Origin: Clostridium sp. SM-530-WT-3G | GTDB taxonomy: Bacteria > Bacillota > Clostridia > Clostridiales > Clostridiaceae | Direction of reading: 5' to 3' | Length of the DNA stretch: 64,000 nt | Assembly: GCF_012843905.1 (NCBI RefSeq) | Contig: NZ_JABAGC010000006.1 | Span: forward strand, 47,048 to 111,047 | In this document: piece by piece, positions 9,098 to 17,693 of the stretch | Position numbering within the stretch: position 1 is the first letter of the stretch | How the letters are laid out: each line of letters begins with the position of its first letter | The notes under the pieces: model-generated | The model's database searches: none | Seen by the model: the letters and a program-made list of their open reading frames with translations, nothing else | Told to the model about the DNA's origin: nothing | Made by a program: the position numbers and the translations under genes

Positions 9098-10096
9098 ATG
9101 GCTACTTCTATTAAAGATGTTGCAAGAGAAGCAGGAGTGTCAATTGCAACCGTTTCTAGAGTTTTAAATGATATCGATGTTGTAAATGAAGATACTAAGA
9201 AGAAGGTATTAGATGCAATAAAAAAATTAGGATACAGACCTAATATAGTAGCAAGAAGTTTAAAAACTCAAAGAACAAAAACAATAGGGATTTTAATTCC
9301 AGACATATCTAACCAATTGTACCCTGAAATAGTAAGAGGTGCTGAAGATGTTTCAAACATATATGATTATAATGTCATCTTATGTAACTCTGACTTAGAT
9401 ATAGATAAGGAAAAAGAGTATTTAAGAGTTCTTAAAGAAAAAATGGTTGATGGTGTAATTTACATAAGTAGTTCACTAAGTAATGAAATTTTAGATTTAA
9501 TAAACGAATTAGATTTAAAAACAATATTAGTTGAAACTAAGGATAAAGATGGAGTTTTACCAAGTGTAACTATAGATAATATTAAAGGATGCTATGATAG
9601 TACAAAACTTTTAATTGATAAAGGAATAAAGAATATAGCATTTATAGGAACTGATAAAGATAATATGAATGCATGGGGAGATAGATACGTAGGTTTTGAA
9701 AAGGCTATGAGAGAAGCTGGTTTGAATATTGACCCAGACTTAGTTTTCTTTGATTCAGTAAAAGTTAAAACTGGATATGAAGGTATAAACCAATTTATAA
9801 AGAACGGAAAAAAATTTGAAGGTGTAGTATGTGCATCTGATGATATAGCAATGGGAGCTATAAATGCATTAAGAGATAATGGAATTCAAGTACCGAAAGA
9901 TGTAAGCGTTATAGGATTTAACGATAATTTTGCTGCATCAATATTCTATCCAAAGATAACAACTGTATCACAACCAACATATGATATGGGATCAGTTGCT
10001 ATGAGAATGCTTATTAAGTTATTAAATAAGCAAGAATTAGATAAATCTCATTTTGTATTAGAGCACGAACTAATAGAAAGAGAAAGTACAATATAA
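9098..10096 (+). CDS. ccpA: LacI-family regulator, catabolite control protein A
   Basis: A 332-residue LacI/GalR regulator. Residues 1-50 form the helix-turn-helix and hinge helix (TSIKDVAREAGVSIATVSRV and LGYRPNIVARSL); residues 60-330 form the periplasmic-binding-like core. CcpA with HPr-Ser46-P binds cre sites to control carbon metabolism. The CcpA call rests on the conserved DNA-binding region, core length and position next to ileS, which I recall from C. acetobutylicum; other LacI-type regulators cannot be fully excluded. GGAGGAATAAAC precedes the ATG. Single gene between two terminators. Confidence 0.8.
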   Translation: MATSIKDVAREAGVSIATVSRVLNDIDVVNEDTKKKVLDAIKKLGYRPNIVARSLKTQRTKTIGILIPDISNQLYPEIVRGAEDVSNIYDYNVILCNSDLDIDKEKEYLRVLKEKMVDGVIYISSSLSNEILDLINELDLKTILVETKDKDGVLPSVTIDNIKGCYDSTKLLIDKGIKNIAFIGTDKDNMNAWGDRYVGFEKAMREAGLNIDPDLVFFDSVKVKTGYEGINQFIKNGKKFEGVVCASDDIAMGAINALRDNGIQVPKDVSVIGFNDNFAASIFYPKITTVSQPTYDMGSVAMRMLIKLLNKQELDKSHFVLEHELIERESTI

Positions 10097-10129
10097 TTTT
10101 ATCTTAAAAAAATTATATAAGGGCTGTTT

Positions 10130-10170
10130 AAAGAGTGTAGAAATTACAATAAATTTCCACACTCTTTTTT
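10130..10170 (+). terminator. intrinsic terminator after ccpA
   Basis: Stem GAGTGTAGAAATT / AATTTCCACACTC with one mismatch, followed by a run of T. Confidence 0.8.
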
Positions 10171-10275
10171 GTGTATTTTTCATAAAAATTTGAAAAAAAT
10201 AAAGTAGTTGAATATAATTGAAAATAGTGGTAGTATAGTTGCTGATGCAACTATACTATTTTTAAGGAGAAATAT

Positions 10276-10704
10276 ATGAGAAAGTTATCTGAAGAGTATG
10301 AGTATATAGGAAAAAGTATAGCTAGAATTCATAAAATGAGCATGATGTACTTATCAAAGCATTTTAGTAAATTTAATATTGGTTCTGGTCAGTGCTTTTT
10401 TTTTGGTTAAAATCTATAATAATCCAGGTATAACTCAGGAGGAATTGGCTTCATCTATGTTTTTTGATAAGGGAACTACAGCAAGAGCTATAAAATTATT
10501 GGAATATAATGGGTATGTAAAAAAGAATGAGAAGAGATGATGATAAAAGGGCATATAGCATTATGGCAACAGAAAAGGCTGAAAGTATAAAAAAGGATGT
10601 ATTTTTAATACTTGATTCTTGGGAAGAAAAATTATTTTACTATAGATGAAGAAAAGCAGTTTATAAGTTTGTTAAGCAAATTGAAAGATAATAATTTTTG
10701 TTAG
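10276..10704 (+). pseudogene. MarR-family regulator, three frameshifts
   Basis: A winged-helix MarR regulator broken into four frames. ATG 10276 (AAGGAG upstream) reads 44 codons to TAA. Dropping one T from the nine-T run at 10396-10404 restores GQCFFLVKIYNNPGITQEEL. A second shift near the A-run 10519-10524 restores the wing (RRDDDKRAYSIM). A third near 10635-10638 restores the C-terminal helix to TAG 10702-10704. Each site looks like a single extra base. The stop abuts the SD of the MATE gene, so it was probably the local regulator of that pump. Either a decaying gene or, since all shifts are next to homopolymers, sequencing error. Confidence 0.75.
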
Positions 10705-10718
10705 AAGGAGGATGTGTA

Positions 10719-12086
10719 ATGAACGGACAAAAAAGGCTGGGAGAAGAAAAAATAAGTAAGTTATTATTAGAATTTTCTATACCTGCAATCATAGGTATGC
10801 TAGTAAATACTTTATATAATATAATTGATAGAATATTTATAGGTCATATACCTGTAGTAGGTAATTTAGCAATAGCAGGAGTAGGAATTACTATGCCTCT
10901 AATGACTATAATAATGGCTTTTGGGATGCTTATAGGTATTGGAACTGCTACAAGAGTCTCTATTAATTTAGGTCAGCATAATAGGGAAAAGGCAGAAGAA
11001 CATTTAGGAAATGCATTTACATTAATAATTATAATAAGCATATTATTAACCGTATTTGGATTAGTATTTATGGATAAAATATTATTTGCATTTGGCGCAA
11101 GTGAAAATACTATTTTATATGCAGAACAATATATAGAAATAATATTTGCAGGGTGTATATTTAATTTAGTAGGATTTGGTCTTAACCATTCTATAAGAAG
11201 TGATGGAAGTCCTAAAGTAGCCATGCTTTCTATGATAATTGGAGCAATAACTAATATAATATTAGATCCTATTTTGATATTTATATTTAATTTAGGAGTA
11301 AGAGGTGGAGCAATTGCTACTGTAATTTCTCAATTTGTTAGTGCAATTTGGGTTATATATTATTTCACTAAAGGTAAAAGTATATTAAAAATAAAAAGGA
11401 AATATTTAAAATTAAATAAGCTTATAGTATTAAGTATTTTTTCAATAGGAGTAAGTCCATTTAGTATGCAGATTGCAAATTGTGCAGTTCAAATTGTAGC
11501 TAATAATTCTCTTCAAACTTATGGTGGTGATTTAGCTGTTGCAGCTATGACTGTTATAAATAGTCTTGCCATGGTATTTTTAATGCCTATATTCGGAATA
11601 AATCAGGGAATGCAGCCTATAGTAGGATATAATTTTGGAGCAAAGCAGTATAATAGAGTAAGAGAAACGGTAACTTATTGTGTTATTGCAGCAACTACAG
11701 TAGTTACTATTGGATTTTTAGTAATTCAATTTTTCCCAGATAAAATGATAATGGCATTTAATAATGATCCTAATTTAATTAATATTGGTGTTAATGGAAT
11801 AAGAATTTTCTTGTGTATGCTTCCATTCATAGGGGGACAAATAGTTATAACTAATTATTTTCAATCAATAGGTAAGGTAAAAATATCTATGTTTCTAAGC
11901 TTATTAAGGCAGGTTATTCTTTTAATTCCATGTTTAATAATATTACCTACATTTAAAGGATTGGATGGGATATGGCTTGCAGGGGCAACATCAGATTTTA
12001 TATCTGTTATAATAACAGTTCTTGTATATAGAAAAATGTCTAAGGAATTATCAAAAGATAATATTGAAAGAAGTGCTACTGTTTAA
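10719..12086 (+). CDS. MATE-family efflux transporter
   Basis: A 455-residue, 12-helix MATE (NorM/MepA-like) antiporter that exports drugs or metabolites using Na+ or H+ gradients. The N-terminal half has SIPAIIGMLVNTLYNIIDRI and the repeat in the second half has GINQGMQPIVGYNFGA. ATG 10719 has AAGGAGG seven bases upstream, so the longer TTG reading frame from 10698 is not used. It sits just after the ruined marR gene, a common regulator-pump pairing, and may now be unregulated. Followed by a bidirectional terminator. Confidence 0.9.
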   Translation: MNGQKRLGEEKISKLLLEFSIPAIIGMLVNTLYNIIDRIFIGHIPVVGNLAIAGVGITMPLMTIIMAFGMLIGIGTATRVSINLGQHNREKAEEHLGNAFTLIIIISILLTVFGLVFMDKILFAFGASENTILYAEQYIEIIFAGCIFNLVGFGLNHSIRSDGSPKVAMLSMIIGAITNIILDPILIFIFNLGVRGGAIATVISQFVSAIWVIYYFTKGKSILKIKRKYLKLNKLIVLSIFSIGVSPFSMQIANCAVQIVANNSLQTYGGDLAVAAMTVINSLAMVFLMPIFGINQGMQPIVGYNFGAKQYNRVRETVTYCVIAATTVVTIGFLVIQFFPDKMIMAFNNDPNLINIGVNGIRIFLCMLPFIGGQIVITNYFQSIGKVKISMFLSLLRQVILLIPCLIILPTFKGLDGIWLAGATSDFISVIITVLVYRKMSKELSKDNIERSATV

Positions 12087-12106
12087 GGCAGTAATAAATA
12101 AAATAT

Positions 12107-12143
12107 TAAAAGCTAGATAAGATATATAAACTTATCTAGCTTT
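12107..12143. terminator. bidirectional terminator
   Basis: Stem AAAAGCTAGATAAG / CTTATCTAGCTTTT with A and T flanks, between the MATE gene and the convergent small ORF. Confidence 0.8.
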
Positions 12144-12155
12144 TTTATGTACTTT

Positions 12156-12341
12156 TTAAAGGATTCCTTCACTTTTTAATATATCTTCTAATTTTTTTAC
12201 TCTATCAGTTAAGCAGATAAATTTCTCTCTTAATTGTTCTTTTGCAGGGTCATTGTTAGCTATAAAATTTTCCATATCTTCTACAGCTTTTAAAGCTTCT
12301 TCTACATCTTGTTGAGCGATTTTTAAATTTGAGTCTTTCAT
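12156..12341 (-). CDS. small helical protein, unknown function
   Basis: A 61-residue acidic/basic amphipathic protein (MKDSNLKIAQQDVEEALKAV, then DRVKKLEDILKSEG), probably two helices forming a coiled coil. I do not recognise a family. The ATG at 12341 has AAAGGAGAT upstream on the minus strand and it shares the terminator at 12107-12143, which supports a real gene. Confidence 0.6.
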   Translation of the reverse strand: MKDSNLKIAQQDVEEALKAVEDMENFIANNDPAKEQLREKFICLTDRVKKLEDILKSEGIL

Positions 12342-12443
12342 AAAAAGTAATCTCCTTTTAATTTAATTAAGTTAATTATATCGTATCACTACTAAAAACT
12401 AAGTGCAAGAAATATAAATATAAAGATAATTATATTTAATTTT

Positions 12444-12488
12444 AGGGTGGAGGTGAATTATTACTATTTATTATAGTAATTAAGATTT
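12444..12488 (+). promoter_or_regulatory. hairpin between the SD sequence and the spmA start
   Basis: The only good Shine-Dalgarno, AGGGTGGAGGTG (12444-12455), is over 30 bases from ATG 12489. Between them ATTACTAT (12460-12467) and ATAGTAAT (12473-12480) form a perfect 8-bp hairpin with a five-base loop that would bring the two nearer. An in-frame TAA at 12477 rules out an earlier start. Confidence 0.55.
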
Positions 12489-13064
12489 ATGATAAATTAC
12501 ATTTGGTTTGCCTTAATTTTTTTTGGTGTATTAGTAGGTCTTATAACTGGAGCTGGAGATAATATTTCTAAGGCAATAGTAAATTCGTCAGCAGATACAG
12601 TAACATTCATTATAGAACTTACAGGAATAATGTGTTTTTGGTGTGGAGTTATGAAAGTTGCAGAGAAAAGTGGATTTACAGAAAAGTTATCTAAAATTCT
12701 TAAACCAGTATTAAAATTAATCTTTAAAGGTGCAGCACAAGATGAAAAGGCACTTGGAGCTATAGTTATGAATCTTACAGCTAACATGATGGGATTATCA
12801 AATGCAGCAACTCCTTTTGGAATTAAAGCAATGGAGGAAATGGATAGACTTAATAATACAAAAGAAAATGCATCCAATGATATGGCATTATTTTTAGTAC
12901 TAAATGCAGCATGTATTCAAATTGTACCATCTACAATAATATCCATAAGAGCAGCATGTAACTCAGAAAACCCAGGAATAATAATATTGCCAGCAATAGT
13001 GTCTACAGCTACAGCAGCACTAGTCGGTATAATATGTTGTAAAATTTTGCAGAGATATTTTTAA
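12489..13064 (+). CDS. spmA: spore maturation protein A
   Basis: A 191-residue inner-membrane protein with about four to five hydrophobic segments and the SpmA signature NLTANMMGLSNAATPFGIKA. SpmA and SpmB are needed for full spore-core dehydration and heat resistance; biochemically they resemble nucleoside-transporter Gate domains. ATG 12489 is fixed by an in-frame stop just upstream. spmB follows after 62 bp, so the two are likely one operon. Confidence 0.9.
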   Translation: MINYIWFALIFFGVLVGLITGAGDNISKAIVNSSADTVTFIIELTGIMCFWCGVMKVAEKSGFTEKLSKILKPVLKLIFKGAAQDEKALGAIVMNLTANMMGLSNAATPFGIKAMEEMDRLNNTKENASNDMALFLVLNAACIQIVPSTIISIRAACNSENPGIIILPAIVSTATAALVGIICCKILQRYF

Positions 13065-13126
13065 ATAGTTGGTTAATAGTAATGAAATGTATTTTATAGG
13101 ATGAAGTTTTGAGTGGAGGGAAGTTA

Positions 13127-13651
13127 ATGTTTAATTATCTAAGTAAAAGTATAATACCTATAATTTTTTTACTTATTATAACCTATGGTATGTTTAAAGG
13201 AAGAAAGGTATATGAATGGTTTATTGAGGGGGCCAAAGATGGACTTAAAGTGTGCCTTAGAATTTTTCCATATCTTTTAGCAATGATAATAGCAGTACAG
13301 GTATTTAGGGAAGCAAAACTTATGGATATGTTGAATAACTTAATGGCACCTGTTGTAAAACTAATAGGGCTTCCAAAAGAATTACTACCTTTAATCATAA
13401 TCAAACCCTTATCTGGAAGTGGAGCCATTGGGGTATTTACAGATATAATAAAAAATATTGGACCCGATACTAGAACAGGCCTTATAGCATCTGTAATAAT
13501 GGGAACTACAGAGACAATTTTTTATACAATCACTGTTTACTTTGGAGCAGTAAAAGTTAAAAAAATAAGACATACATTATGGGCTGCAGTTTTTGCAGAT
13601 ATTGCGGCTATAATAATGGCTATTTCTATGGTTGACTTATTTTTAATATAA
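13127..13651 (+). CDS. spmB: spore maturation protein B
   Basis: A 174-residue membrane protein with Gate-domain segments (VCLRIFPYLLAMIIAVQVFR, IIIKPLSGSGAIGVFTDIIK). It works with SpmA in spore dehydration. ATG 13127 is preferred to the TTG at 13109 because GTGGAGGG lies six bases before it and MFNYLSKSIIP fits the family. Second gene of the spmAB pair. Confidence 0.9.
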   Translation: MFNYLSKSIIPIIFLLIITYGMFKGRKVYEWFIEGAKDGLKVCLRIFPYLLAMIIAVQVFREAKLMDMLNNLMAPVVKLIGLPKELLPLIIIKPLSGSGAIGVFTDIIKNIGPDTRTGLIASVIMGTTETIFYTITVYFGAVKVKKIRHTLWAAVFADIAAIIMAISMVDLFLI

Positions 13652-13736
13652 AATATTTAAATTTTGAATAGTATACAATTTTGGAGTATTATAATCTTAA
13701 AAGATAAACTAGAAAATTACAGAAAGAAGAGGGAGT

Positions 13737-14990
13737 ATGAATAAAGAAGTATATAAAAATAATAGAAGCAATTTAATGAAAAACATGGCAAATAATTCAG
13801 TTATAGTATTATTTGCAGGTAATGCACCTAAGAAAACAGGTGATGAATTATATCTATTTTCACCAAATAGAAATTTCTTTTATATAACAGGGATAAAGGA
13901 AGAAGAACATGTAGTAGTGTTATCTAAATTTAATGATATAGTAAATGAAAAATTATTTTTAAAAGAATTAAATTTAGCACAAGAAATGTGGACTGGAAAA
14001 ACATTAAGGGATTATGAGGGAAAAGAAATTTCAGGTATAGAAGATACAGTTTATATGAATGATTTTTATCCATATATGAATAGATTAATAAAAGGTGCAG
14101 AAGAAATTAATTTATATCTAGATTTAGAAAGACAAAGTTTTGAAGAAAATGATTCTGAAAGCTTTAAATTCGCAAAAATATTTAGAGATAAGTATCCTCA
14201 ATTATGTATAAAAGATGTATCAAGTAGAATAACACCACTTAGAATGATTAAATGTCATGAAGAAATAGAAGAAATGCAAAAGGCTATAGACATAACAATT
14301 TCAGGTGTTGAATCATTAATGAAAAATGCAAAAGCAGGCATGAAGGAATATGAACTTGAAGCATACTTTGATTTTGAATGTAAGAAAAATGGAGTTAAGG
14401 ATTTTGCATTTAAAACTATTGCAGCAGCAGGTAAAAATGCAACTACTCTTCACTATGTAGAGAATAATAGTGAAATTAAAAATGATGATTTAATATTATT
14501 TGATTTAGGAGCTGCATGGAACTGCTATAGTGCAGATATAACAAGAACTTTTCCTGTAAGTGGTAAGTTTACAGAAAGACAAAAGCAGGTATATGAAGCT
14601 GTTCTTAGAGTTAATAAAGCAGTTATTGAAAAAATTAAGCCAGGTGTTGTATATCAAGAGCTTAATAAGTGGGCTACAGATTTAATAGCTGAAGAGTGTA
14701 TTAAGCTTGGAATAATAAAAGAAAAAGAAGAAGTAAGAAAATATTATTGGCATAGTATAGGACATAACTTAGGTTTAGATACACATGATGTAGAACCACA
14801 AGGTAGAAACTTTATATTTGCTGAAGGAATGGTATTTACAGTAGAACCAGGTATCTATATTGGGGAAGAAGGTATAGGAATAAGAATAGAAGATGATGTT
14901 TTAGTTACTAAAGATGGATGCACAGTATTAACTAAGAATATGATTAAAGATGTTGATGATATAGAAAGATTTATGGCAGAGAATAAATAA
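13737..14990 (+). CDS. pepP: Xaa-Pro aminopeptidase (aminopeptidase P)
   Basis: A 417-residue M24B metallopeptidase that removes N-terminal residues preceding proline. Residues 1-130 form the AMP_N domain; the catalytic pita-bread fold follows, with metal-ligand regions FDLGAAWNCYSADITRTF (two Asp), GHNLGLDTHDVEP (His), VEPGIYIGEEG (Glu) and IRIEDDVLV (Glu). All expected ligands are visible. ATG follows AAGAGGGAGT. A shorter M24 paralogue is at 42592. Confidence 0.9.
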   Translation: MNKEVYKNNRSNLMKNMANNSVIVLFAGNAPKKTGDELYLFSPNRNFFYITGIKEEEHVVVLSKFNDIVNEKLFLKELNLAQEMWTGKTLRDYEGKEISGIEDTVYMNDFYPYMNRLIKGAEEINLYLDLERQSFEENDSESFKFAKIFRDKYPQLCIKDVSSRITPLRMIKCHEEIEEMQKAIDITISGVESLMKNAKAGMKEYELEAYFDFECKKNGVKDFAFKTIAAAGKNATTLHYVENNSEIKNDDLILFDLGAAWNCYSADITRTFPVSGKFTERQKQVYEAVLRVNKAVIEKIKPGVVYQELNKWATDLIAEECIKLGIIKEKEEVRKYYWHSIGHNLGLDTHDVEPQGRNFIFAEGMVFTVEPGIYIGEEGIGIRIEDDVLVTKDGCTVLTKNMIKDVDDIERFMAENK

Positions 14991-15041
14991 TAATATTTTA
15001 ATACAATATCATAAAATTCAAAGAAAAATAATATAAATTAA

Positions 15042-15070
15042 TTGAAATAAATAAAAAAGTGGTGTATAGT
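15042..15070 (+). promoter_or_regulatory. promoter of the lysine riboswitch
   Basis: TTGAAA (15042-15047), 17-bp spacer, TATAGT (15065-15070), placing the start about 20-25 bases before the aptamer. Confidence 0.55.
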
Positions 15071-15099
15071 ATATACTATAATTTAAACAAGTGAATATT

Positions 15100-15344
15100 T
15101 TAATAAGGTAGAGGTGCAGTATTTAAGAGTACTATTACAGAGGTAAGCACTGTGAAGTAATAGGAAAGGAAATATTGCCGAAGTATATAACTGATGCTTT
15201 AAGGTTATAGAGCTGGGGTTATGCAGAATATGTATAACACTGTCACAAAGGTGTGATTTTGTGGTGAGCTATCATTCATTGATTGTAAAGTTGGTATCTT
15301 TATACTTTTTTAAGATCTTGAGTGTAGACTCAAGATCTTTTTTT
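15100..15344 (+). promoter_or_regulatory. lysine riboswitch (L box) with terminator
   Basis: Conserved L-box blocks appear in order: GGTAGAGGTGC, AGGAAAGG, GCCGAAGT, GCTGGGGTT, ACTGTCACAAAGGTG and GAGCTATC. P1 closes between GGTAG (from 15108) and CTATC near 15270. The expression platform is a strong terminator AAGATCTTGAG / CTCAAGATCTT (15312-15322, 15329-15339) with seven T. Lysine binding should end transcription before the transporter at 15401. This explains the 410-bp gap between pepP and that gene. Confidence 0.93.
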
Positions 15345-15400
15345 ATGATCTCGATAGTCTATCTTAAATTTTTCACGATAATTAATGGGGGGAATTATAA

Positions 15401-17158
15401 ATGAAAAATTTCAGAAAGTATTATGTGTTTTTATTAACACTAGTAGTAATGACAATGACATCAACTGTAGTATTTGCAGCTGATGAAGGAGTTGCAGCAG
15501 CTAATTCTGCTAAATTTGGTATATGGACGATATTGCCGCCTCTTGTAGCGATAGCGTTAGCATTTATAACTAAAAATGTAGTTATTTCTTTATTTCTAGG
15601 AACTTTGTCGGGATGCTTTTTATTGCAGATTACAGATAATGGCGTTATTTATTCAATAATTCTTTCATTTTTAGATTTTGTACAGAGAGCATTAAATTCA
15701 TTAGCTGACCCATGGAATGCAGGTATAGTACTTCAAGTTATGGCTATTGGTGGAGTTATTAGTTTAGTAAGTAAAATGGGTGGAGCAAAAGCAATAGCTG
15801 AAACATTAGCTAAAAAAGCAAAATCACCAAGAAGTGCTCAACTTATTACTTGGTTTTTAGGGATATTAGTATTCTTTGATGATTATGCAAATTCATTAAT
15901 AATTGGACCAATAATGAAGCCAGTAGCAGATAAAATGAATATTTCAAGAGAAAGATTAGCATTTATAATTGATGCAACAGCAGCACCAATTGCAGGTATA
16001 ATGATAGTTTCAACATGGATTGGTTTAGAGGTAGGTTTAATAAAGGATGCATTCACATCAATAGGAGAAAATGTGGATTCATTCGGAGTATTTTTAAACA
16101 CTATTCCATATAGATTTTATAATATATTAATATTAATATTTGTTGCTACAACTTCATATTTTTTAAGAGATTTTGGCTCAATGAGAAAAGCCGAAGTTAG
16201 AGCTAGACAAGGATATCAATCAATTGAAAATAAAGAAATTGCTCTTGATACAGCTGCTGAAGATGAGATAGCACCAAAAGAAGGGGTAAAATTAAGTATA
16301 TGGAATGCAATTATTCCAATCGGTGCACTTATGATATCAGCATTAGCTAGTTTTTATTACAGCGGGTATACTTCAATAATGGGTGGAGATGATACTGCAC
16401 TTCAAACATTAATGACTACTGCACCAGCATCATTTACTGCTATAAGAGAAGCATTCAGTGCAGCAGATGCATCAGTAGCTTTATTCCAATCAGCATTATT
16501 TGCATCAATTGTAGCTATAGTAATGGGAGTAGTTAAAAAGATATTTACATTTACAGAAGCAGTTGAAGTTTGGGTAGATGGAATGAAAGGCCTTATAATT
16601 ACAGGAGTTATATTAATACTTGCATGGTCATTAAGCTCGGTAATAAAAGAACTTGGAACAGCAGCATTCTTGGTAAAACTTCTTTCAAATTCAGTACCAC
16701 AATTTTTATTACCAGCTATAATATTTATATTAGGATCTGTAATATCATTTGCTACAGGTACTGCATATGGAACAATGGGGATATTAATGCCACTTGCTAT
16801 TCCATTATCATATTCAATATCACCAGATATGGGATACGTTGTTTTAAGTACAAGTGCAGTATTAACAGGTGCAATTTTTGGAGATCACTGTTCACCAATC
16901 TCAGATACAACAATAATGTCGTCAATGGGTGCAGGATGCCATCATATAAACCATGTTAAAACCCAGATGCCTTATGCATTAACTGTTGCTGCTATTACTA
17001 TACTATTTGGGTATATTCCATGTGGTCTAGGATTATCAGTATGGATTGTACTTCCAATTGCAATATTAGTAACAATTGCAGTGGTTTATTTTGTAGGAAA
17101 ACCTGTTGATAATATTTCACTAGAAGAAGTAGGACTAGAAAACTTAGAAGAAGCTTAA
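15401..17158 (+). CDS. NhaC-family transporter, predicted lysine transporter (LysW-like)
   Basis: A 585-residue membrane protein with a signal-like N-terminus ending in VFAADEG and about 12 further hydrophobic segments. Ion-transporter-superfamily blocks include WFLGILVFFDDYANSLIIGP and GAIFGDHCSPISDTTIMSS. Annotated relatives are Na+/H+ antiporters, but control by a lysine riboswitch points to lysine uptake, as proposed by comparative genomics for LysW proteins. Substrate is inference; family and regulation are seen. ATG has GGGGGGAATT upstream. Single gene ending at a terminator. Confidence 0.85.
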   Translation: MKNFRKYYVFLLTLVVMTMTSTVVFAADEGVAAANSAKFGIWTILPPLVAIALAFITKNVVISLFLGTLSGCFLLQITDNGVIYSIILSFLDFVQRALNSLADPWNAGIVLQVMAIGGVISLVSKMGGAKAIAETLAKKAKSPRSAQLITWFLGILVFFDDYANSLIIGPIMKPVADKMNISRERLAFIIDATAAPIAGIMIVSTWIGLEVGLIKDAFTSIGENVDSFGVFLNTIPYRFYNILILIFVATTSYFLRDFGSMRKAEVRARQGYQSIENKEIALDTAAEDEIAPKEGVKLSIWNAIIPIGALMISALASFYYSGYTSIMGGDDTALQTLMTTAPASFTAIREAFSAADASVALFQSALFASIVAIVMGVVKKIFTFTEAVEVWVDGMKGLIITGVILILAWSLSSVIKELGTAAFLVKLLSNSVPQFLLPAIIFILGSVISFATGTAYGTMGILMPLAIPLSYSISPDMGYVVLSTSAVLTGAIFGDHCSPISDTTIMSSMGAGCHHINHVKTQMPYALTVAAITILFGYIPCGLGLSVWIVLPIAILVTIAVVYFVGKPVDNISLEEVGLENLEEA

Positions 17159-17167
17159 GATAAAGAT

Positions 17168-17202
17168 GCGAGATATATGTCACTATATATCTCGTATTTT
17201 TT
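17168..17202 (+). terminator. intrinsic terminator after the NhaC-family gene
   Basis: Ten-bp stem CGAGATATAT / ATATATCTCG followed by a T-rich tract. Confidence 0.75.
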
Positions 17203-17330
17203 ATAAATTATTATATTTAGAGTTTAGTATTGAATATAATAAAAATAAAGATTATAATGTAATTAATTTTCCAGTAACATTTATATAGTAGATGTATTTT
17301 TTAAAAATTTGATTGATTCTGCTGATAAAA

Positions 17331-17359
17331 TTGGATAAAATATTTATTGTTAATAGTAT
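17331..17359 (+). promoter_or_regulatory. candidate promoter of the metG T-box leader
   Basis: TTGGAT (17331-17336), 17-bp spacer, TAGTAT (17354-17359), just before stem I. An alternative is TTGATT (17313) with TAAAAT (17336). Confidence 0.4.
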
Positions 17360-17365
17360 AAAAAT

Positions 17366-17640
17366 GCAATGAAAAGAAGAGTAATAAAAGGAGCATTCTA
17401 TAAGAGAGCCAGTGTATGCTGAAAGCTGGTGTCTGCGAATTTTATGAATATGGTCTTGGAGCATACTATTTGAATTCAATTTATAGAATTGATTTAGAGT
17501 AGTACGGGAGTAACCGTTATATTACAGGGTGATGATAGTCACCTAGCGAGTTATTTATTGTGAAATAAATAAGAAATAGAGTGGTAACGCGTATAATACG
17601 TCTCTATATAGGTTTTAATATACCTATATAGAGATTTTTT
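17366..17640 (+). promoter_or_regulatory. T-box riboswitch, methionine-specific (metG leader)
   Basis: Stem I elements AGAGAGCC and GCTGAAAGCTGG are followed by GAATATGG, with specifier ATG most likely at 17450-17452; another ATG at 17444 would give the same amino acid. The antiterminator is AGAG-TGGTAAC-GCGTA / TACGT-CTCT, with TGGT (17582-17585) matching an A discriminator. The terminator is TCTCTATATAGG / CCTATATAGAGA (17601-17612, 17623-17634) plus six T. Uncharged tRNA-Met should induce metG. Confidence 0.9.
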
Positions 17641-17693
17641 ATTATAGAAATAAATTAAAATAACAGTTAACTTAGGAAAGTGGAGGTTTTAAG

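Noticed and set aside
10698..10718. TTG start extending the MATE protein by seven codons
   Set aside because: The extension overlaps the SD AAGGAGG; ATG 10719 has ideal spacing.
12497..12877. 126-codon minus-strand ORF opposite spmA
   Set aside because: Antisense shadow; SpmA has strong family motifs in the plus strand.
16570..16959. 129-codon plus-strand ORF inside the NhaC-family gene
   Set aside because: Out-of-frame shadow with Tyr/Asn/Ile/Cys-rich composition and no SD; the 585-residue frame is clearly the gene.
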